Part shown: in pieces, positions 58,441-64,000 of the stretch
Layout of the letters: each line of letters opens with the position of its first letter
How positions within the stretch are numbered: the stretch's first letter is position 1
Assembly (NCBI GenBank): GCA_010356995.1
Contig: ML996696.1
Coordinates: 808,364 to 872,363 of the forward strand
Direction: 5' to 3'
Source: Trichodelitschia bisporula
Taxonomy: Eukaryota; Ascomycota; Dothideomycetes; Phaeotrichales; Phaeotrichaceae
DNA length: 64,000 nt
Notes under the pieces: generated by a model
Database searches by the model: none
Seen by the model: only the letters and a program-made list of their open reading frames with translations
Told to the model about the DNA's origin: nothing
Made by a program: the position numbers and the translations under genes

Positions 58441-61300
58441 ATGAGCTACCAGCGACCAAACCCGCCGGCCTTGTCGGCCACCTTTGTGCCCGGTGGCTTC
58501 GACGACTATTACATGCCGCCCGTGCCAGGTCCAGAGCTTGTCTCCCCGTCTCCGCAGCGGTAAGTGTTCCCCGTTGATTGTACCGTGGTGTTCGCCGCAT
58601 CCCTTGCTCGCGCACCCTTACTACGGCCCAACGGGCGGCGACCCCGTCCTGACCCGGCGAATCAAGAACACGGCTCCTAACACGCTTGCTTCGGCTTTCA
58701 CAGTTACACTCCTGAAGTTCCAGAGAACATCCAAAACAACCTCGCGCAGCTCGAACTCAGTTCTGGTCCTACCCGTAACAGCGTCAGCGGCAACTCCTCA
58801 CACCCTCCTCTGCAACCGCATTCCTACAACGCTCATCCCGCTCCTCCTCAAGCCGCCGGTGCCGTCGCCACTCCTTTGTCCGCGAGCAGCGACTACGGCA
58901 CTATGGCCCCCAATGTGGACCTTCCACACTTCTCGCCCTTCCCTGCACTGATCAATCCGCTGCCGAACGTCCCGCCGAGCGACGACCAAAAGGAAGCCAT
59001 TCTCGAACAGGCGCGCCTCGCCGTCCTCAACTCCAATGATCCCGAAATGCAACTCGCGTGGGCACAGGATGCGCTGGCCTATGTGACGGCAGCACAATCG
59101 CATGAGGACAGACTGGCCGAGAATCGACCTGCGCGGTCTGCCACGCCCGCCGTGGAGCACCAGCTCAAGGTGGATGCGATGAACGTCGTGTCCTTCCTTG
59201 CGCAGCAGCACCACCCAAAAGCAGAGTTCATGCGCGGCATGTGGCTGGAGTTTGGCAACTTTGGCGTACGGCAGGACAAGCGCGAGGCGTTTCGGTGCTA
59301 CGCGCGTGCAGCTGAGAAGGGTTACGCGCGGGCCGAGTACCGCATGGGAATGCAGTTTGAGCACAATAACGATCCCATCAAGGCTCTGACACACTACCAG
59401 CGGGGTGCAGAGCTCGGAGATGCTGCGTCGAATTACGTGAGTATCAGGCGAAATTTGTTTGTACGAGGCTGACTTTGGGAAGCGACTTGGCATGATGACG
59501 TTGATGGGCCAGATGGGCCAGCAGCAAGATTACGCGCGCGGTATCCAGATGCTCCGGATCGCCGCCGAGCATGCAGACGAAAACGCACCACAGGGTGCAT
59601 ACATCCTTGGCATGCTGCAGGCCCGCGAGTTGCCTCAGGTGACGGTTCCCGAGGTGCTGCTGCCGTATAATGAGGCCGAGGCCCGGATGAATATTGAGAA
59701 GGCTGCCTATCTTGGCTTTGCCAAAGCTCAGCTCAAGATGGGGATGTGCTACGAGCTCTGCGCGTTGGGCTGCGAGTTCGATCCAGCCTTGTCTCTGCAC
59801 TACAATGCGCTTGCAGCGCGGCAAGGCGAGGCTGAAGGCGAGATGGCCATTAGCAAATGGTTCCTCTGCGGGCACCCTCCGATTTTCCCGAAGAATGAGG
59901 AGCTGGCGTTCGAGTACGCCAAGCGTGCGGCGCAGTCTGGCCTGCCCACGGCCGAGTTTGCCATGGGCTACTTCCACGAAATCGGCCTGACGGTCCCGGT
60001 GAATCTGGACAAGGCTATGGAGTGGTACGAAAAGGCGGCACGCAACGGCAATCAGGACGCCGCGGGCCGCGTCGAGGGGCTGAGGCGAGACAAGGCACCG
60101 CTCTCCAAGCAAGACCACGAGAACGTCGCCATCAACCGAATCCGCTCGCAGTACGGGTCCAAGCGCGGGGGCCGGCCAGAGCGCTTCAAGAACGGTGCTC
60201 AAGGTAGTTCGCTGGCGTCCATTTCGGATGAGCACCACGAACCGCCCAAAGCCAACGTTCCCCCTCGGTCATCATCCACCGCTCCCTACCCCGTGGCAGA
60301 CGGTCCGCCCCAGGTCAACGTTGAACGCCCGTCCACCGTCGCGCCATACCCTCTTGCCGACGGTCCACCAAAGGCCACCGGACGCCCTGGTCTAGCTGGT
60401 GGCTTTGTCCCTGAATTGCGCGCTGCATCCGTCGGTCCCATCCAGCAATCCCGCCAATCCGCCGGTGCCTTCAACATCAACCCCGATATCTACGGTCCTC
60501 CGCAAGGCAACAATGCCCGTCCACAGCAAGGCCGTCCCTACCCTGGTGAAGGTTTCCCTCCAGGTCGCGGTCGCGGTATGCCTCCGCCCGGCGGCATGCC
60601 CCCACCTGGACAGCGTCCCAGCCCGGGGTCATCCAATATCCAAACAGCACCGCAGCCGAAGCCGCAAAAGCTGGATATCGGCTTCTCAGCGCCGGACTCG
60701 CGCCCACAACAGCACAACACGCAGTCCACACCCTCCCTACATGACATTGGGTATATCGCGCCTCTCGCGCCGAAAAAGCCTACACCGCCTCCCTCAGGAC
60801 AAGGCGCGTACGACCGCCCTCCGCGCGGAGACAGTCGCACCGGACAGCCGCTGCCCGCACATGGCGGAGGTTGGGGCGGAAATCAGTCCCCTCCGCGCAA
60901 GGCGCCATCGCCACTCAGCGGTCGGGGCGGGCGCCAGTCGGCGGGGAGTCCGCAGTTGCGGCCGCAGGGGGGCCGGACGAGTGGCGGCTCGCCGAACTTC
61001 GGGCCTCAGGTCGGACGGCCGGGTGCGGGATCGCCGAACCATGGTCCACAGCCCGGCCGGGCGAGTGGACGTGGTTCACCTAAATACGGGCCGCAGGGTG
61101 GGCGGCCAGTGCAACAGGCGGCTACGGCGCCTGCGGCGGCACCTGCGGCGCAGCCTGCGCGGCCTAAACCTGCTGGCAATGGGCCAAAGACGTTTGATGA
61201 GATGGGGATTGCTAAGGTGTCGGATAAGCAGGATTGTGTAAGTTCTTTGACTCCTGGTGATGTGCACAAAATGCTAACGGATGTGCAGATTGTAATGTAA
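58441..61300 (+). CDS. Sel1-repeat chitin synthase activator of the Skt5/Chs4 type
   Basis: Exons 58441-58559, 58704-59436, 59483-61237 and 61289-61300. Introns are 144, 46 and 51 nt and the product is 872 aa. A disordered head precedes LDLPHFSP-like sequence and QLAWAQDALAYVTAAQ. Sel1 repeats run from about 190 to 480: AEFMRGMWLEFGNFGVRQD, AFRCYARAAEKGYARAEYRM, ALTHYQRGAELGDAASNYRL, KAAYLGFAKAQLKMGMCYEL and AMEWYEKAARNGNQDAAGRV. Residues 500-840 are Pro/Gly/Ser-rich. The last exon supplies IVM, so splicing creates a C-terminal CIVM, a CaaX box expected to be farnesylated. Skt5/Chs4 proteins carry chitin synthase to the membrane at septa and necks. A related Sel1 paralogue is the alternative. 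Confidence 0.88.
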
Positions 61301-61651
61301 TTTGTGCGAAGATATCCTATGATCGGGGGGTTCGGTTGACGGAATGGACTGGGAATGGGGATTATGTTTGCGGTTACGGCCTTGAGAGGTAGGGTTGGAT
61401 TGGGGGATGGCCGCTCGGTAGTAGGTTCATGATACCTGGCGCTCTACATTTGTGATCGGATTGTTGTATAGGTTCGATATCCTAGATCAATGCCGATTTT
61501 TAGTTTATGTCTCAGGACTGCGATGTCGGAGTCCCCACCCCACCTGGCTGCTCTCTTAGGAAGTTGCGATGGTGATGTCAGGGTGTTGAGACTATATCAC
61601 AACTTCATTTTTTCTCCAACTCCGCTCGTTCCACCTTCATCCATAATCAAG
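61301..61651. other. Short interval upstream of HOP2
   Basis: About 350 bp, no gene. It serves as 3' region of the Skt5-like gene and promoter of HOP2. Confidence 0.35.
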
Positions 61652-62566
61652 ATGCCACCTCGCAAGGAGAAGGTCGAGAAGGCCACTGGCGATGCGGGTG
61701 GGTGAATGAAGCGCTCAATGGCGTTGCTAACAACGGCCAGCCACGGACGCCGTGCTCTCCTACCTTCGTAAGATACCCCTCACCTCATTCAGCCCCTTTA
61801 ACACACCCAGGCCAGCAAAAGTACTTCCCCACACCTTCGGGTCCCAGCGTATTACAACTAACCACCGCCATCCGGCACGCAGCCGTCCCTACTCCGTACG
61901 CTCCCCCCTCTCTCCCCAGCCTGTCCTAAGCTAACAGCACCAGGCAACCGACATATCAGCCAACCTGCACAACAAAGTAACAAAAGGTACCCCCCCGCCC
62001 CCACTCAAACCCAACCTAACCCCCCAGCCGCCGCAGCAAAGATCTGCAAAGACCTCGCCGAGCGTAACGAAATTGCCAGCCGCGCCTCGGGCAAACAAAT
62101 CGTCTACCACGCCCTGCAGGCACGTCACCCACCCCTCCCCTCACCGTAACTAACAGCTCAGGACCCAGCGCTCTTAGAGCAGTGTACGCCCGAACACCTC
62201 ACCTCCCTCGACGCTGCGCTGCGCGACGCACAAGCTGAGATTGCGGAGCTCAAATCGCGGCATAAGGTCCTGACTGCACAGCTGGCGACGCTGAGTAAGG
62301 CGGTGCCGCTTGCAGAACTACAGGCGAGGAATGAGGCGCTGGTGGAGGAGAAGGAGGGGTTGGAGAGGAGGATTGAGAGGTTGAGGATGGGTGCTGTGGG
62401 GCCGGTGAGGGAGGGGGAGAGAGAGGAGATTGATAGGGAACTCAAGAGGGTGGAGAGGGTTGTGGCGCGGCGGAAGGGGATTGTGCGCGAGATGTGGGCG
62501 GTTATTAGTGAGGCGGTGGGAGAGGGGAAGGAGGAGTTGAGGGAGGAGCTTGGGGTAGAGATTTAG
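61652..62566 (+). CDS. HOP2: Meiotic homologous-pairing protein Hop2
   Basis: Probable exons are 61652-61697, 61741-61767 (27 nt), one starting 61811 with an uncertain end, 61944-61986, 62028-62119 and 62162-62566. The start MPPRKEKVEKATGDA leads to AVLSYLRQQ, then ATDISANLHNKVTK and AAAAKICKDLAERNEIASR, the winged-helix domain of Hop2. ASGKQIVYHALQ joins DPALLEQCTPEHL, and a long leucine-zipper coiled coil follows (LDAALRDAQAEIAELKSR, LATLSKAVPLAELQARNEAL). The end is GIVREMWAVISEAVGEGK. The intron 62120-62161 appears to be GC-AG. Hop2 with Mnd1 helps Dmc1/Rad51 pair homologues in meiosis. The exon end between 61818 and 61854 is unresolved. Confidence 0.82.
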
Positions 62567-63574
62567 GGGTGTTGGAGGCGATGCGGTGGGATGTGAAGGA
62601 TACGAGTGTGGATGCTCAGAAGCAGATTTGATCCTCTCTCAGACCATAATCTGAATGCACAATCCCATGATACAACCCTCGACATGATCCCTCGTCTCGA
62701 CCTTCCGGACGCTGATCTTTGACATTCCCAACCCGTCGGTATGGTACCCTAACCCCTTTCGGCCTGATGCCACGCCCCGAACCATATCTTCGGGTCGGTA
62801 CCCGCCCTCACGGCCCGTGCGCCGTTCCACGGCCGGCGAACGGGGAATCTTGGCGATATGGGAGGCGGACTTCACCGTGAACCTCGTGAGAGTGTGATAT
62901 GAAGCTTCGGCGTTGCGCAGTTCCAGAGTTAAACATGGATTTGGGTGATCCGATACTCCGCAGATACGGTGGGAATAAGCACGCCTATCGCAGATCTGCA
63001 AATCCCGCCCCAACTTCAGCACCGAGGGATGTGAGCACGCAATGTCCATGATCAACGTGCAAAGCGAACACGAGTTTCGTTAAGCGTTCGCCGTCTCGCA
63101 AATAACTACCGATCTTTCTTATACCGGTTTCCGCCCCGATGCGGCATCGCCTCTTCACACGTGGGAGGGCGCAATTTCGCTTCCGGCACCCGCTTCATTC
63201 CAGAACACGGGCCGGGCGCGGGGGGCGCCGATCAGTGGAGTTCCACGTTTCGGGTGCCGAGGCGGGAGGGGCGCCTTAAGGCGTGCACTCGAAGATCACC
63301 AAAAGAGTGGGGGCGGCAACGTTCTTCAATTGCCGATTAAGTTGCGTGTTCGCTTCCTGACATGCAGAGCCGACTCCGGCCTAAGATCATCACTATCAAA
63401 TCAATGCCCAACGCCATGCTGTAAATGCACCCGCCCACCGCTATCCGACCGACCATGCACCCTTCCCCCAAGTCCTACCGCCAAATGAAACATACATACG
63501 GAGTACGCTTCGCAACGGGCATGCGCGCCGGAGGATCAGGATGAATCCGCATCCCGCGTGGCCTCGTGGCAAAA
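62567..63574. other. 1-kb interval without a supported gene
   Basis: Frames up to 138 aa (62639-63055 minus) have no motif. GC-rich palindromic-looking stretches occur around 63180-63280. Confidence 0.35.
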
Positions 63575-63690
63575 CGCGTGCTCCCGCTCCCACTCCCACG
63601 AGGCAAACAGCCCGCTCCCATTCTCACGAGGCAGAAAGCCTACTCCCACGAGGGCAAACAGCCCGCTCCCACTCCCATGAGGCACATGCA
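63575..63690. repeat. Minisatellite, four imperfect copies of about 24-29 bp
   Basis: The unit CCCGCTCCCACTCCCACGAG, then GCAAACAG, recurs with changes at about 63580, 63611, 63639 and 63662. It lies just 3' of the partial right-edge gene. Confidence 0.75.
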
Positions 63691-63698
63691 CAATCCCC

Positions 63699-64000
63699 TC
63701 ACCCCGCCGCCTCACAATCCAACTCCCCCAACGCCGCCGTAAGCGTACGCCTCGCCTCAAACTCCCCCCCACTCCCGGGGCGCACATGCGCCGTCACAAT
63801 CGCCACGAGGGCACGATACACCGCATACCTGCTTTCATCAGCCTTGTAAACCATAAAACTCAACCCAACACGGTGCTCACAGCAACCCCCTAACCCTCGC
63901 TCCCCCCCCCTCAGTACCCCCCCACCCGAGAAGCCCGGTGACCCACCACTCCCCCCCGCGCTCCTCTACCAAAATCCCGCTCTCGTCGAGACCGAGGGGG
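63699..64000 (-). CDS. Partial unrecognised protein, C-terminal end
   Basis: A minus-strand frame stays open from the window edge to the stop at 63699-63701 (about 100 codons), with no ATG needed inside. It reads LGLDESGILVEERGGEWWVT, then a Gly-rich stretch that may be an unspliced intron, then ADESRYAVYRALVAIVTAHV and RRTLTAALGELDCEAAG. The second part looks like a genuine helical C-terminus. The first part has a faint likeness to the nucleotide-loop strand of aminoglycoside-phosphotransferase-like folds, too weak to call. The start lies outside the window. Confidence 0.45.

Noticed and set aside
59459-59482. In-frame start inside the second Skt5-like intron
   Set aside because: Sel1-repeat continuity (ASNYRLGMMTL) requires splicing across 59437-59482.

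Overview
The window looks like nuclear DNA of a filamentous ascomycete (Pezizomycotina). Genes carry many tiny introns, mostly 40-60 nt, with GTRNGT-like donors, CTAAC/CTGAC branch sites and CAG acceptors. The recognisable products (DASH subunit Dam1, Nop9, a WSC cell-wall sensor, a Skt5-type chitin synthase activator with a CaaX end, a Mic26/27 MICOS subunit, a GPI-anchored Ser/Thr-rich wall protein) are typical of that group. The class cannot be fixed from sequence alone. All splice sites given here are read by eye from consensus plus protein-family continuity, not from transcripts.

Layout. 1-14.0 kb is a dense housekeeping block: AUH-type enoyl-CoA hydratase (-), GPI-anchored protein (+), AMSH-type JAMM deubiquitinase (-), mitoribosomal bL31m (-) head to head with a flavin-reductase-like protein (+), Med11-like (-) head to head with TAF5 (+), prefoldin subunit 6 (-) head to head with VPS4 (+).

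14.2-27.0 kb is a gene-poor tract of decayed tandem modules with periods of about 250-375 bp, all of which read best on the minus strand. It contains at least six module families, relics of an NB-ARC-type NTPase and of a MYND zinc finger, and one intact intron-bearing tRNA-Gln(CTG). The most striking part (23.7-26.4 kb) has at least eight copies of a 49-53 nt intron-like segment, each with donor, branch site and acceptor, spaced about 300 bp apart. A TATA box and a 21-bp minisatellite lie at the head of the array.

27.2-36 kb returns to ordinary genes: RINT1/Tip20 (-), NOP9 (+), a WSC-domain sensor (-). 36-39.8 kb has no gene I can support. 39.9-47 kb holds a J-domain protein, Mic26/27, a small Cys-containing gene with a one-base deletion in a 27-bp repeat, DAM1, and a proline-rich fungal protein. 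48.2-50.4 kb holds an unrecognised multi-exon gene that may be decaying. 51.4-62.6 kb holds a mitochondrial LEA-like protein, a Cys-rich secreted protein with two candidate last exons, the Skt5-like gene and HOP2. A partial ORF enters from the right edge on the minus strand.

Shared themes: VPS4 and AMSH both act at ESCRT/endosome steps. Med11 and TAF5 both belong to the Pol II initiation machinery and share one intergenic region. The WSC sensor and the Skt5-like activator both belong to cell-wall control. These are common pathways, not evidence of a cluster.
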